From assembly GCF_042652785.1 (NCBI RefSeq), contig NZ_JBHSHD010000006.1, forward strand, positions 365,481 to 429,480: DNA of 64,000 nt, written 5' to 3'. The translations under genes were made by a program, and so were the position numbers. This DNA comes from Dokdonella_A ginsengisoli. GTDB lineage: Bacteria; Pseudomonadota; Gammaproteobacteria; Xanthomonadales; Rhodanobacteraceae. The notes under the pieces were generated by a model. That model saw nothing but the letters and a program-made list of their open reading frames with translations. It was not told where the DNA came from and did no database searches. Below, in pieces: positions 45,837-55,700 of this stretch; the first letter of the stretch is position 1; every line of letters begins with the position of its first letter.

Positions 45837-48242
45837 CTACGGCAGGCTGTAGGCCACCACGTAGTCGCCGGCCGGCGTCATCATGAAATGGTGGCCGCCG
45901 GCCATCTGCACCACGAACTGCTTTCCGTCGACCGAGTAGGTCATCGGCGAGGCCTGGCCGCCGGCGGGCAGTACGTCGCTCCACAGCTCCTTGCCGGTGT
46001 CGAGATCGAGCGCGCGGATCAGGTTGTCGGTCGCCGCGGCGACGAAGACCAGATTGCCCGCGGTCAGCGCGGGGCCGCCGTTGTTGGGCGTGCCGACGTT
46101 GATCGGCATGTAGGTCGGAATGCCGAACGGGCCGTTCGCCCGCGCGGTGCCGAGCGGGTGCTGCCAGATCACCTTGCGGGTGTGCATGTCGATCGCCGTG
46201 ATCATGCCGTACGGCGGCTCGTTGCACAGCGTGTCGAGCCCGGGCACGAGGAACGGCGTGACGTCGACCGCGTAGGGCGTGTCCTCCATGGCGCCGGGAC
46301 CCTCCGCGCCGCCGTGGCCCGGCTTGTAGCGCGGATCGTCGATCGCATACAGCTGCCTGGCCTCGGCCTCGGCGCGCGTGAGCAGGCGCTCGTACATCGG
46401 CGTCGCGTTCCAGTTGGCGACCAGGATGCCGCGGTTCGGGTCGTAGGCCACGCTGCCCCAGTCGGTGCCGCCGTTGTATCCGGGGAAGACGATCCACGGC
46501 TGCGGCGGCGCCATCGGCGGGGTGAATTCGCCGACGTAGTGCGCCTGCCGGAACTTGATCCGGCAGTACAGCTGGTCGAACGGCGTCATGCCCCACATGC
46601 GCGATTCGGTGAGATCCGGAAAACCCAGGCGCGGCATGTCCACCGACCACGGCTGGGTCGGCGAGCGCGGATTCTCGGGCAGGTTGCCCGCCGGTGCCGG
46701 CCGCTCCTCCACCGGCAGCAGCGGCTTGCCGTTGCGGCGATCGACGATGAAGTTCTGGCCGCGCTTGGTCGAGATGATCATGGCGGGAACCTTCTCGCCG
46801 CCGGCACCGGGATAGTCGAGCAAGGTGGGCTGCGAGCCGATGTCGTAGTCCCACGCGTCGAGGTGCGCGTTCTGGAACACCCACTTCTCCTCGCCGGTGC
46901 CGGCGTCGAGGGCGACGATCGACGACGCCACGCGGTTCTCCGCGTCGGTGCGCGTCTTGGAGTAGTAGTCGGCGGAGGAATTGCCGGTCGGCACGTAGAC
47001 CAGGTTGAGCGAATCGTCGCCGGTCATCGTGCCCCAGGAATTGGGCGTGCCGCGGCTGTATTCCTGGCCCGGTCCCGGAATCTCGTGCCAGACGCCGCCG
47101 GAATGGTTCACGTCCCAGGCCCACTTGAACGCGCCGGTTTCCGCGTCGTAGCCGCGGATCACGCCCGACGGTGCCCAGCGGCGCTGGTTGTCGAGCACCT
47201 GATGGTTGACCACGATGGTGCCGTTGACGATCGGCGGCGCGGAAGTCACCGCGAGCTGTCCCGGCACCCACTTGCCCATGCCCAGGCCCAGGTCGACCTG
47301 GCCGTTGGCGCCGAAGCCCTGGCAGGGCTGTCCCGTCCTGGCATCCACCGCGATAAGGCGCATGTCGAGCGTGGCTTCGACGATGCGCTCGTGGCAGGCG
47401 TCGGCTTCGCCGGAAACCTTGGAGGCGTAGTGGGTGACGCCGCGGCACGCCGCGGTATAGGGAAGGCTCTCGTGCTTGAGGCCGACGTCGAAGCGCCACA
47501 GCTCCTTGCCGGTCTTCGGATCGAGCTTGACCAGGTTGTTCATCGCCGTGCACAGGTAGAGCCCGTCGCCGACCATGATCGGCGTCGTCTCGGCGGCGAA
47601 CTTGCCCTCCGGCGTGTCGCCCGTCCGGTACGTCCAGGCGACCTCGAGCCGGTCGACGTTCTGCGTGGTGATCTGCTTCAAGGGCGAATAGCGCGTGGCG
47701 TCCGCGTCACGGCCGTAGTCCTTCCACTCGTTTTCCTTCTGCGCCGCGCGTTCGGCCGCGTTGCCGCCCGCGATGAGCGGCGCGGCGGGTGCGCCGGACA
47801 GCACCTGGCTGTAGTGCGGAAAGAACGCTCCGACGAAAGCGGCGCCCGCGAAGACGACGCAGCCGAGCGCGAGCAGCCGGCCCAGCCGGCGTTTGCCGTC
47901 GCCGTAGAGGAACGGCAGCATCAGCGCGACGAAGAAGGCCAGGCCCGTGACGTAGCCCATGCGCGGCACCCAGCCCCAGAAGCGGTCGCCCGATTCGATC
48001 AGGGTCACGATCAGCGACACCAGGAACGCCGCCAGATAGAGCAGGGCGCCGCTGCGCCTGCCCTGCAGCAGCAGCCAGCCGCTGGCCAGCAGGAGCGCGC
48101 CGATGATCGCCGGGGCCCAGCTTCCGCCGAGGGAAATCAGGTAGCCGCCGCCCAGCAGCAGGACGAGGCCGGACGCGGCGATGACGACGGCGATGGGTTT
48201 GCCCCACCACGGCAGGCGGGTTCGTGCGGCGGGATTCGTCAT
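45837..48242 (-). CDS. gcd: Membrane-bound PQQ-dependent dehydrogenase, glucose/quinate family (copy 1)
   Basis: 801 residues, close to E. coli Gcd (796). Five N-terminal membrane helices (about 10-145) anchor it. The periplasmic eight-bladed propeller (about 190-801) has tryptophan-docking repeats and the PQQ/metal-site stretches NSWGTM, HLDAWDYD and GYNGGTDWG. It oxidises a sugar or cyclic polyol in the periplasm and passes electrons to ubiquinone, which the nearby cyo oxidase could reoxidise. ATG 48242 with GAGAG upstream is preferred to the longer frame (48296). No pqq biosynthesis genes are in the window. Glucose versus quinate specificity is unresolved. Confidence 0.92.
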   Translation of the reverse strand: MTNPAARTRLPWWGKPIAVVIAASGLVLLLGGGYLISLGGSWAPAIIGALLLASGWLLLQGRRSGALLYLAAFLVSLIVTLIESGDRFWGWVPRMGYVTGLAFFVALMLPFLYGDGKRRLGRLLALGCVVFAGAAFVGAFFPHYSQVLSGAPAAPLIAGGNAAERAAQKENEWKDYGRDADATRYSPLKQITTQNVDRLEVAWTYRTGDTPEGKFAAETTPIMVGDGLYLCTAMNNLVKLDPKTGKELWRFDVGLKHESLPYTAACRGVTHYASKVSGEADACHERIVEATLDMRLIAVDARTGQPCQGFGANGQVDLGLGMGKWVPGQLAVTSAPPIVNGTIVVNHQVLDNQRRWAPSGVIRGYDAETGAFKWAWDVNHSGGVWHEIPGPGQEYSRGTPNSWGTMTGDDSLNLVYVPTGNSSADYYSKTRTDAENRVASSIVALDAGTGEEKWVFQNAHLDAWDYDIGSQPTLLDYPGAGGEKVPAMIISTKRGQNFIVDRRNGKPLLPVEERPAPAGNLPENPRSPTQPWSVDMPRLGFPDLTESRMWGMTPFDQLYCRIKFRQAHYVGEFTPPMAPPQPWIVFPGYNGGTDWGSVAYDPNRGILVANWNATPMYERLLTRAEAEARQLYAIDDPRYKPGHGGAEGPGAMEDTPYAVDVTPFLVPGLDTLCNEPPYGMITAIDMHTRKVIWQHPLGTARANGPFGIPTYMPINVGTPNNGGPALTAGNLVFVAAATDNLIRALDLDTGKELWSDVLPAGGQASPMTYSVDGKQFVVQMAGGHHFMMTPAGDYVVAYSLP

Positions 48243-48629
48243 CGCGGTGCTCTCTCGGCGTGAACGGTCATCGGATCTGTCTGGACGGCTCGGCAATCCC
48301 CGCAGAGGCCGGCGCTGGCCTGCGCCCCTTCCGGGACCTCGTGCCGGCCCGGCTTCTTCGCGGAACTTGGTCAGGTACGAAAAACCGGTCGCGAATCCTT
48401 CAGGTCGGGAGCGAAACGACGCTCGGCTGGCCGAGGCGGGAAGTGGATCGCTTCGCCGGTGAAGCGGAAGTCAAGCGCGGCTTCGCCGCGGCGCCGCCCA
48501 TCGCGGGAGCACCTGCCTCGCCCAAAAGACCCGGGTCGCTGCGACACGGGCGGCGATCGACCGTTCCGAAGGAGCGTAGCCCGGCGCTGCGAAGCCGCCG
48601 GACGACCTTCGCCGATCTTCGCGTCGCCC
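48243..48629. other. Spacer with presumed gcd promoter
   Basis: 387 bp between the LysR stop and the start of the first PQQ dehydrogenase gene, both on the minus strand. It must contain the dehydrogenase promoter. I see no gene, no clear -35/-10 pair and no copy of the inverted repeats found at 49690-49747. Confidence 0.45.
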
Positions 48630-49601
48630 TCAGCGCGCCGTCGGCGCCAGCGCGTCGGCCATGCGATCGACCAGCCAGGCCACGCCGGCGTCGCGATCGC
48701 TGCGCCGGTGCCACACCGCTTCCAGGCGCCCGATCAGCGGCGGGTACGGAAGATCGAGCGCGACCACGCGGCCGCGCTCGATCTCCGCGCGCACGTAGCT
48801 CCACGGCAGCGTGGCGATCAGATCCGTCGCCGTGACGATCGGCAGCACGCAGCCGTAGTGCGGCACCACGATCGCGGCACGCCCGGCCAGCAGATCGCCG
48901 GCGCCGCCGCGCAGCTCGAGCAGCAGGCGCTCGATCCAGACCCGGCGCGAGGCGCCTTCCTCGTCGATGAAGCCGTCTTCGGTCTGTCCGGCGCTGCCGG
49001 TCAGCTCCACCACGACGTGCGGAAACTCCACCAGCCGCTCGCGCGTCACCGCTCCGCTCGCCAGCGGATGGCCCGCGCGCGCGACGATCGTCTCGCGGTC
49101 CTCGAGCAGCAGCCGGCGCCGCAGGTGCGAGGGCAGTTCGCCGAACCAGCCGGCGACGACGTCGATGCGGCTGTCGTCGAGCTGGCGGATGGTGTCGACG
49201 CGATTGAACGGGAAGATGCGCAGGTCGACCTCCGGCGCCGTCTCGGCGATGCGCGCGGCCAGCTGCGGCAGGATCGTGACGCTGGCGTAGTCCGAAGCGG
49301 CGATGCGGAACGTGCGCGGCGTCCGCGCGGGGACGAATTCCGACGTGCGCAGCGCGGTCTCGATCCGCGCCAGGCCCGCGCTCACGTGCGGGGCGAGTTC
49401 GAGCGCGCGGACCGTGGGTTCCATGCCGGCCTCGGTCGCCACGAACAGCGGATCGGCCAGCGCCGAACGCAGTCGCGACAGCGCATGGCTGACCGCGGAC
49501 GGCGTCAGGTGCAGTTCGCGACTGGCGGCGGTGAGGCTGCGGTGACGCATCACGGCGTCGAACACGCGAAACAGGTTCAGGTCGAGCTTTCTCGGCGCCA
49601 C
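48630..49601 (-). CDS. LysR-family transcriptional regulator
   Basis: 323 residues. The helix-turn-helix at 8-66 (LFRVFDAVMRHRSLTAASRELHLTPSAVSHALSRLR) belongs to the NodD/LeuO-like branch that begins LDLNLFRVFDAV, with an effector domain following. The frame starts at GTG 49601 with GAGAGAA upstream; the first ATG is too far inside the DNA-binding domain. It sits between two PQQ dehydrogenases and faces the second across a spacer with two inverted repeats, so it probably controls at least that one. Confidence 0.9.
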   Translation of the reverse strand: MAPRKLDLNLFRVFDAVMRHRSLTAASRELHLTPSAVSHALSRLRSALADPLFVATEAGMEPTVRALELAPHVSAGLARIETALRTSEFVPARTPRTFRIAASDYASVTILPQLAARIAETAPEVDLRIFPFNRVDTIRQLDDSRIDVVAGWFGELPSHLRRRLLLEDRETIVARAGHPLASGAVTRERLVEFPHVVVELTGSAGQTEDGFIDEEGASRRVWIERLLLELRGGAGDLLAGRAAIVVPHYGCVLPIVTATDLIATLPWSYVRAEIERGRVVALDLPYPPLIGRLEAVWHRRSDRDAGVAWLVDRMADALAPTAR

Positions 49602-49689
49602 TCGGATTCTCTCTGCGGACTTCTTCGCCGGCCGTGCCTGCCGGCGCGATTTTTCACATCGCCGTCATCGAGGATATCAGGTCGAAAAC

Positions 49690-49704
49690 TGATCGATCCG
49701 ATCA
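49690..49704. promoter_or_regulatory. Inverted repeat, candidate LysR site 1
   Basis: TGATCG and CGATCA flank a three-base centre (ATC) in the divergent spacer between LysR and the second PQQ dehydrogenase. Its centre is 40 bp from the centre of site 2, close to four helical turns, as expected when a LysR tetramer contacts two sites on one face. Confidence 0.5.
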
Positions 49705-49726
49705 CTGCGAACAGGCCATTGAACGA

Positions 49727-49747
49727 TATTCATGCAACGCATGAATA
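49727..49747. promoter_or_regulatory. Inverted repeat, candidate LysR site 2
   Basis: TATTCATGC and GCATGAATA form a perfect nine-base inverted repeat around AAC. This fits the LysR T-N11-A type of dyad and is the most symmetrical element in the divergent spacer. Confidence 0.6.
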
Positions 49748-49948
49748 AAACGAAATTGACCGCTCCCATGACGACTTCTAGCATCCGGCGACGCCTCGTG
49801 GCGCGAAGCGCAGGCCGTTGATTTCTTCCCGTCCGGGAAAGGGATTTTTCCATTTTCGGAAAATTGCGGCCGCCGCGACGAAGGTGGTCGCCTGCGCGCG
49901 CATTTGAATTTCCCGCCGGCGCATCCGGAAAAATCCATTGGAGTGAAC

Positions 49949-52369
49949 ATGAGCCGACCCGTCGAGGGACGTCAGCGCGCGTCGTGGGCCCTGTGCCTGC
50001 TGGCGGTCGCGATCCTGCTCGTCGGCGCGGTTCTCGCCGTCGGCGGCGCGCGCCTGATCCTGCTCGGCGGCTCCGCGTATTACCTGCTGGCCGGCGCGGG
50101 CATGGCGATGTCCGCGGTGCTGCTCCTGCTCGGGCGGCGCTCCGGCGCGTGGTTCTACGCGCTGGTGTTCACCGGCACGTTGTTGTGGACGGCGTGGGAA
50201 AGCGGGCTCGACTACTGGCGCTGGGTGCCGCGACTGGGTCTGGTCACGGCGTTCGCGTTCCTCCTGGCGCTGCTGTCGCCGCGACTGGGCGTGGCGCGAA
50301 GATCGGCCCACCGTGCGGCGGCCGCGATGGCTGCGCTGTTCGTCGCGGCCGTGGCGTTCGCCTTCGTGCCGATGCACGTGACGGCGCCCACTGCGCGGTT
50401 GCCGGACAGGCCTCTCGTGACCGCGCCGGCGGCGGCGGTATCGCCGGTGCAGCCGGAAGGCGACTGGCGTGCCTACGGCCGCGACGACCATGCCACGCGC
50501 CATTCGCCGCTGGCCCGGCTGACGCCGGCGAACGTCGATCGGCTGCAGCGGGCCTGGGTCTATCGCACCGGCGACCTGCCGCCGGCGGACAAGCCGAACA
50601 AGTGGGCGGCGCAGACCACGCCGCTCAAGGTCGGCGATGCGGTGTTCCTGTGTTCGGCGACCAACGATCTGATCCGCCTCGACGCCGCCAGCGGTCGCGA
50701 GATCTGGCGCTACGAATCCGAGGTGCGCTACGAAAGCGTTCCGTACACGGCGGCGTGCCGCGGCGTGGTCTATCACGAGTCGGACCGCGTGCCGGAAGGG
50801 CAGGCCTGCCGTCGGCGCATCGTCGAGGCGACACTCGACATGCGCCTGATCGCGGTCGATGCCGGCTCCGGCAAGCCGTGCGCGGATTTCGGCGAGAGCG
50901 GCCAGGTCGATCTGATGATCGGACTGGGCCCGACGGTGCCCGGCTTCGCCGCGGCGTCTTCGCCGCCGGCCCTGATCGGCGGCGTGCTGGTGGCCAACCA
51001 CGAAGTGCTCGACGGCCAGCGGCGCTGGGCGCCGTCCGGCGTGATCCGCGGCTACGACGCGGACAGCGGACAGTTCCTGTGGGCCTGGGACGTGAACCGG
51101 CCGGGCGAGCGCGGCGAGCCGCCGCCGGGCCGCTCCTACAGCCGCGGCACGCCGAATTCGTGGGGCACGATGAGCGGCGACGAGACGCTGGGGCTGGTCT
51201 ACGTGCCGACCGGCAATTCCGCGGTCGACTACTACAGCGCGATGCGCACGCCGCAGGAGAACGCGGTTTCCTCGTCCGTGGTCGCGCTCGACGTGCGCAC
51301 CGGCGAGCCGCGCTGGGTGTTCCAGACCGTGCACAAGGACGTGTGGGATTACGACCTCGGTGCTGCGCCGACGCTGATCGACTATCCCGCGGCGGACGGC
51401 AGCGCGATTGCGGCGATGATCGTGCCGACCAGGCGCGGCCAGAGCTTCGTGCTCGACCGCCGCGACGGCACGCCGCTGACGCCGGTCGAGGAGCGCCCGG
51501 CGCCGGCCGGCATGATGGCGGACGATCCGCGCGCGCCGACCCAGCCGTGGTCGACCGGCATGCCGCGCCTGGGCTTCGCCGACCTGACCGAACGCGACAT
51601 GTGGGGCCTCACGCCGCTCGACCAGCTCTGGTGCCGCATCCAGTTCCGGCGCGCGCGCTACGAGGGCGAGTTCACCGCGCCGAGCCTGACCCGGCCGTGG
51701 ATCGAGTATCCGGGCTACAACGGCGGCACCGACTGGGGCGGCGTCGCGTTCGATCCCGCGCGCGGCGTGATGATCGCGAACTGGAACAGCACGCCGATGT
51801 ACGACCAGCTGCTCACGCGCGAGCAGGCCGACGCGAAGCGCCTGAAGTCGATCGACGATCCGGCCTACGAGCCGGGCGGCGGCGGTGCCGAAGGCGCCGG
51901 CGCGCAGGCGGACACGCCGTACGGCATCGACGTCAGTCCGTTCCTGATGCCGTTCACGCAGATGCTCTGCAACCAGCCGCCGTACGGGATGATCACGGCG
52001 ATCGACATGCACACGCGCAGCGTGCTGTGGCAGCGCCCGCTCGGCACGGCGCGCGCGAACGGACCGTTCGGCCTGCCCACCTATCTGCCGATCGGCATCG
52101 GCACGCCGAACAACGGCGGCAGCATCGTCACCGCCGGCGGCCTCGTCTTCGTCGCCGCGGCGACCGACAACCTGATCCGCGCGATCGACCTGGCCACCGG
52201 CCGGACGCTCTGGAGCGACGTGCTGCCGGCCGGCGGGCAGGCGACGCCGATCACCTACGAAGCCGGCGGCCGGCAGTACCTGCTCGTCGTCGCCGGCGGC
52301 CATCACTTCATGCGCACGCCGCCGGGCGACTACGTCGTCGCCTATGCATTGCCGCAGGAAACGCGCTGA
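49949..52369 (+). CDS. Membrane-bound PQQ-dependent dehydrogenase, glucose/quinate family (copy 2)
   Basis: 806 residues with the same plan as copy 1: five membrane helices (to about 150), then the propeller with NSWGTM, HKDVWDYD, GYNGGTDWG and RWAPSGVIRGYD. The two copies match along the whole propeller but diverge in the membrane part and in loops (for example YRTGDLPPADKPNKW against YRTGDTPEGKF), suggesting old paralogues with different substrates. ATG 49949 with TTGGAG upstream is preferred to ATG 49904. It is transcribed divergently from the LysR gene. Confidence 0.92.
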   Translation: MSRPVEGRQRASWALCLLAVAILLVGAVLAVGGARLILLGGSAYYLLAGAGMAMSAVLLLLGRRSGAWFYALVFTGTLLWTAWESGLDYWRWVPRLGLVTAFAFLLALLSPRLGVARRSAHRAAAAMAALFVAAVAFAFVPMHVTAPTARLPDRPLVTAPAAAVSPVQPEGDWRAYGRDDHATRHSPLARLTPANVDRLQRAWVYRTGDLPPADKPNKWAAQTTPLKVGDAVFLCSATNDLIRLDAASGREIWRYESEVRYESVPYTAACRGVVYHESDRVPEGQACRRRIVEATLDMRLIAVDAGSGKPCADFGESGQVDLMIGLGPTVPGFAAASSPPALIGGVLVANHEVLDGQRRWAPSGVIRGYDADSGQFLWAWDVNRPGERGEPPPGRSYSRGTPNSWGTMSGDETLGLVYVPTGNSAVDYYSAMRTPQENAVSSSVVALDVRTGEPRWVFQTVHKDVWDYDLGAAPTLIDYPAADGSAIAAMIVPTRRGQSFVLDRRDGTPLTPVEERPAPAGMMADDPRAPTQPWSTGMPRLGFADLTERDMWGLTPLDQLWCRIQFRRARYEGEFTAPSLTRPWIEYPGYNGGTDWGGVAFDPARGVMIANWNSTPMYDQLLTREQADAKRLKSIDDPAYEPGGGGAEGAGAQADTPYGIDVSPFLMPFTQMLCNQPPYGMITAIDMHTRSVLWQRPLGTARANGPFGLPTYLPIGIGTPNNGGSIVTAGGLVFVAAATDNLIRAIDLATGRTLWSDVLPAGGQATPITYEAGGRQYLLVVAGGHHFMRTPPGDYVVAYALPQETR

Positions 52370-52404
52370 CGGCGATTTTCGCATCGGGCAATCGCCGCCA
52401 TTTT

Positions 52405-52420
52405 CGACCGGCGCCGGTCG
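52405..52420. repeat. Perfect 16-bp palindrome
   Basis: CGACCGGCGCCGGTCG reads the same on both strands, 36 bp after the dehydrogenase stop. In RNA it would form a short tight hairpin; as DNA it could be a protein site. It has no T-run. Confidence 0.6.
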
Positions 52421-52439
52421 GATCGAATATTAAAGAGAG

Positions 52440-52469
52440 TTTTCATTTTCCCGATACGGAAAACGAAAA
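52440..52469. terminator. AT-rich inverted repeat, possible bidirectional terminator
   Basis: TTTTC-A-TTTTCC pairs with GGAAAA-C-GAAAA around CGATAC (one A/C mismatch). The stem is unusually AT-rich for this genome. Its T and A tracts could end transcription weakly from either side, or it may be a regulatory dyad for the peptidase gene. Confidence 0.4.
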
Positions 52470-52748
52470 TCGTCCAGAAATGCGCAACGCAACGCCGCAA
52501 TCCGTCCAGAACCCTGCTCGGCACCGGTGTTTTGTCCAGTGCCGCATGCGTCAGTCCCGTCGTTAGGATCGAACGGTTGCACGCATCCGGACGTCTTCGC
52601 TCGTTGCTCCGGAGGGAGAGGAAATCGCGGCGTTCCCTACGCCGCTCCTGCGTCGCAGCCGTGATTGCCGATAGCGAAAAGTCGTCGTGGCGGCTCGCGC
52701 CGCGACGGCGTGCCCATTCCCACGACGCAGGTCATACGGGGACACACC

Positions 52749-55700
52749 ATGCAAAGAATCCTACGCTGCAGCCTTCTTTCGACGGCGCTGGCAGGCGCCT
52801 TGTTCGCCACGTCCGCCTGGTCCCTCGGGACCGTGGCGGAAACGCGCGCCGCGGCCCTGACGCGCGGAATCCAGCCGGCCGAGGCCGGCGTCGACCGCAT
52901 CGACGGTCGGTTCAAGTCCAGCGGCGCCGCCATCACGCTCGCCGAGCCCGCGTTCACCGCGCGCGCCGCCGCGCCGGAGGCGATGGCGCGCGAATTCCTC
53001 GCCGCACGCCATGACAGGCTCGGCCTGAAGACCGACGAGGCCGCATCGCTGGCGCGCACGACCCTGCGCGCCGGGCGGCATTTCTCCGTCGTGCGCTTCG
53101 AGCAGCGTCATGCGGGCCTGCCCGTGTACGGCAGCGACGTCGCCGTCAGCGTGCAGCCCAACGGCAAGGTCATCTACGTGGCCAACTCCGCCGTCGAAGG
53201 GCTCGGTGCGGTCGCCAATGCGGACAGCAAGACCGAAGCCGATGCACTGGCGGTGGCCAAGCAGTACCTGGGCGCATCCGAGTTCGGCTACCAGAAGCTG
53301 CGCAAGATGGTGTATGCGTCGCCGGACGGAACGCGCGTCGTGTGGCGCGTGAATGCGACCGTGCAGGCCCCGACCGCAGGCGACTGGGAACTGCTGGTCG
53401 ATGCAGGGTCCGGCGAGGTTCTCCGAGCCGAAGACCGGATGCAGTACGCCACCGGCACCGGCACGATCTGGACGCCCGATCCGCTGTCGTACGAGAAGGT
53501 GGCCTACGGAGGTGGATACGTCGACGGCGACAACGCGGACACCCCGGAGTTGACCGGCGCCCTGGTCACGGTGACCCTCGAGGACATCACGCAGAACGGC
53601 GCCAACTACGAGCTGTCGGGGCCGCATGTGGTCTGCGCGGACATCGACCTGCCCACCGATGCGGCCGCCTGTCCTTCGCAGCCGGGCACGGATTTCTCGG
53701 TGACGCGCAGTGCCGCGACGTTCGACGCCGTGATGGTCTACTACCACGTCACGCGCTATCTCAAGTACGTCAACGACACGCTCGACATCGAGGCGATGCC
53801 GCTGAGCCATCCCGGCGGAATCAAGGTCGATCCGCATGGCTGCCAGAACTGCCTGGGCGGCGACGACAATTCGCGTTACAGCCCGAGTGCCGAAGATCTC
53901 GCGTTCGGCCATGGCGGCGTCGACGACGCGCAGGACGCCGACGTGATCATCCACGAGCTCGGCCACGGCCTGCACGACTGGATCACCGGGGGAAACGCGG
54001 CCCGCGGAGAAGGAATGGGCGAGGGCTTCGGTGACTACACCGCGGGCTCCTACAGCCGCGACTATCCGGATCAGTGGGCGGCGAGCGACGCGGCCTACAA
54101 CTGGGTCTTCAACTGGGACGGCCACAACGACTTCTGGCCCGGCCGCGTACTCAACTACCAGCTCACGCGCACCTACGAGCAGGCCCGCACGCAGGCGATC
54201 CACACCGCCGGCCAGTACTGGTCTTCCTGCAACCTCGAGGCGCGCAAGAACCTCCAGGCGCTGGACGTGACGGGCGGCGGTCAGGCGTTCGACAAGGCCT
54301 ACTTCCAGGGCATGTCGATGACCGGCAGCAGCACGAACCAGAAGGATGCCGCGCAGGCGGTGATCAATGCCGCCGCGGCGCTGGGCTATACGCAGGCGCA
54401 GATCGACGCGATCGGCGTGGCCTACAACTCCGGCAACGAGGACGGCAATACCGGCTGCACGTACGGCGTGACGGTGCCGGGCGCCGGCACCGATCCGAAG
54501 ATCGCGGTCGACCCGGCGTCGCTGAGCGGCACCGCCGCGGCCGGCGCCTCGGCCACGGCGTCGCTGACGATCCGCAACACCGGCGGCGGCAGCCTGGACT
54601 GGTCGATCGTCGAGACCACCGACGCGGCGCGCGGGCACTTTCCGGCGGATCAGCGTCAGGTCAGGCCGGTAGGCAGTGCGCATGCACTGGGTCCCAAGAT
54701 CGCGCCGTCTTCGCTTTCGGGGCCGTCCGCGTCCGGGATCGCCGCATCCGTGACGTTCGGTGCCGCCGTCAACGGGTACGCCCAACGGTCTTCCAGCACC
54801 GCCGCCAATCGTGCGCTGAACTCGCTCGACTTCAATACGCCCGGGACGCTGACCATGGTGGGCTCGGCGAATCTTCAACCGTTCTGGGGCTCCGGTTTCC
54901 TGAACGGTGACACGAGCACGCTGTACATGCTCGGCGACAGCGGGTTGTTTTCAGTCGACACGGCCACCGGCGCGGCGACCGAGATCTCGGCCAGTGCGGG
55001 CGGCGGCGACGTCTGGGGCATGACCGCCGATCCGACGACGCAGACGCTGTACTGGATCGGCCCGAGCAGCGACCAGGAGCTTTCGACGGTCGATCCGGCG
55101 ACTGGCGCGACGGCGCTGATCGGCGCGATCACGGGGGCGGCCGCGGGCGACACCCTCACCGGTATCGCGGCCGATGCGCAAGGCCATCTGTATGGCATCG
55201 ACGCCGACAGCGACAGCCTGGTATCGATCGACAAGTCGACGGGCGACACCGCCGTGATCGGCTCGCTGGGCATCGACGCCGACAATCTTGCCGGCCTGGC
55301 CTTCGATCCCGCTTCCGGGACGCTGTACTTCGCCGACGCGTCGACCGGCATGTACACCATCGACGTCGCCACCGGTACCGCCACCTTGATCGGCACGGTG
55401 CAGGACGGCGTGCAGCTGGTCGCGCTGGCCATCGGTGGCAGCGGTACCACGCCGGGCGGCTGCACCAATCCCTCCGACGTGCCGTGGCTGTCGGTTTCCC
55501 CGGCCTCGGGCAGCGCCGCCGCGGCCGGCAGTTCCGCCGTGACCGTCACGATGGACGCGACCGGCCTGGCGGCCGGCAGCTACGACGCCGACCTGTGCAT
55601 CGCGAGCAACGACGCGACCAATCCGCAGGTCACCGTGCCGGTGAGCTTCACCGTCACCGCCTCCGGCGGCGATCCGTGCAGCGCGGAAGACTCGATCTTC

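Larger units (their letters stand above)
52370..52748. other. Spacer with two hairpins between dehydrogenase and peptidase genes
   Basis: 379 bp without a gene. It holds a perfect 16-bp palindrome at 52405-52420 and an AT-rich stem at 52440-52469, both shortly after the dehydrogenase stop, and further on the GGGG-containing ribosome binding site of the peptidase gene just before 52749. Other short open frames lack start signals. Confidence 0.55.

Noticed and set aside
49778..52384. 868-codon minus-strand open frame
   Set aside because: Antisense shadow of the second PQQ dehydrogenase, which has all family motifs on the plus strand.
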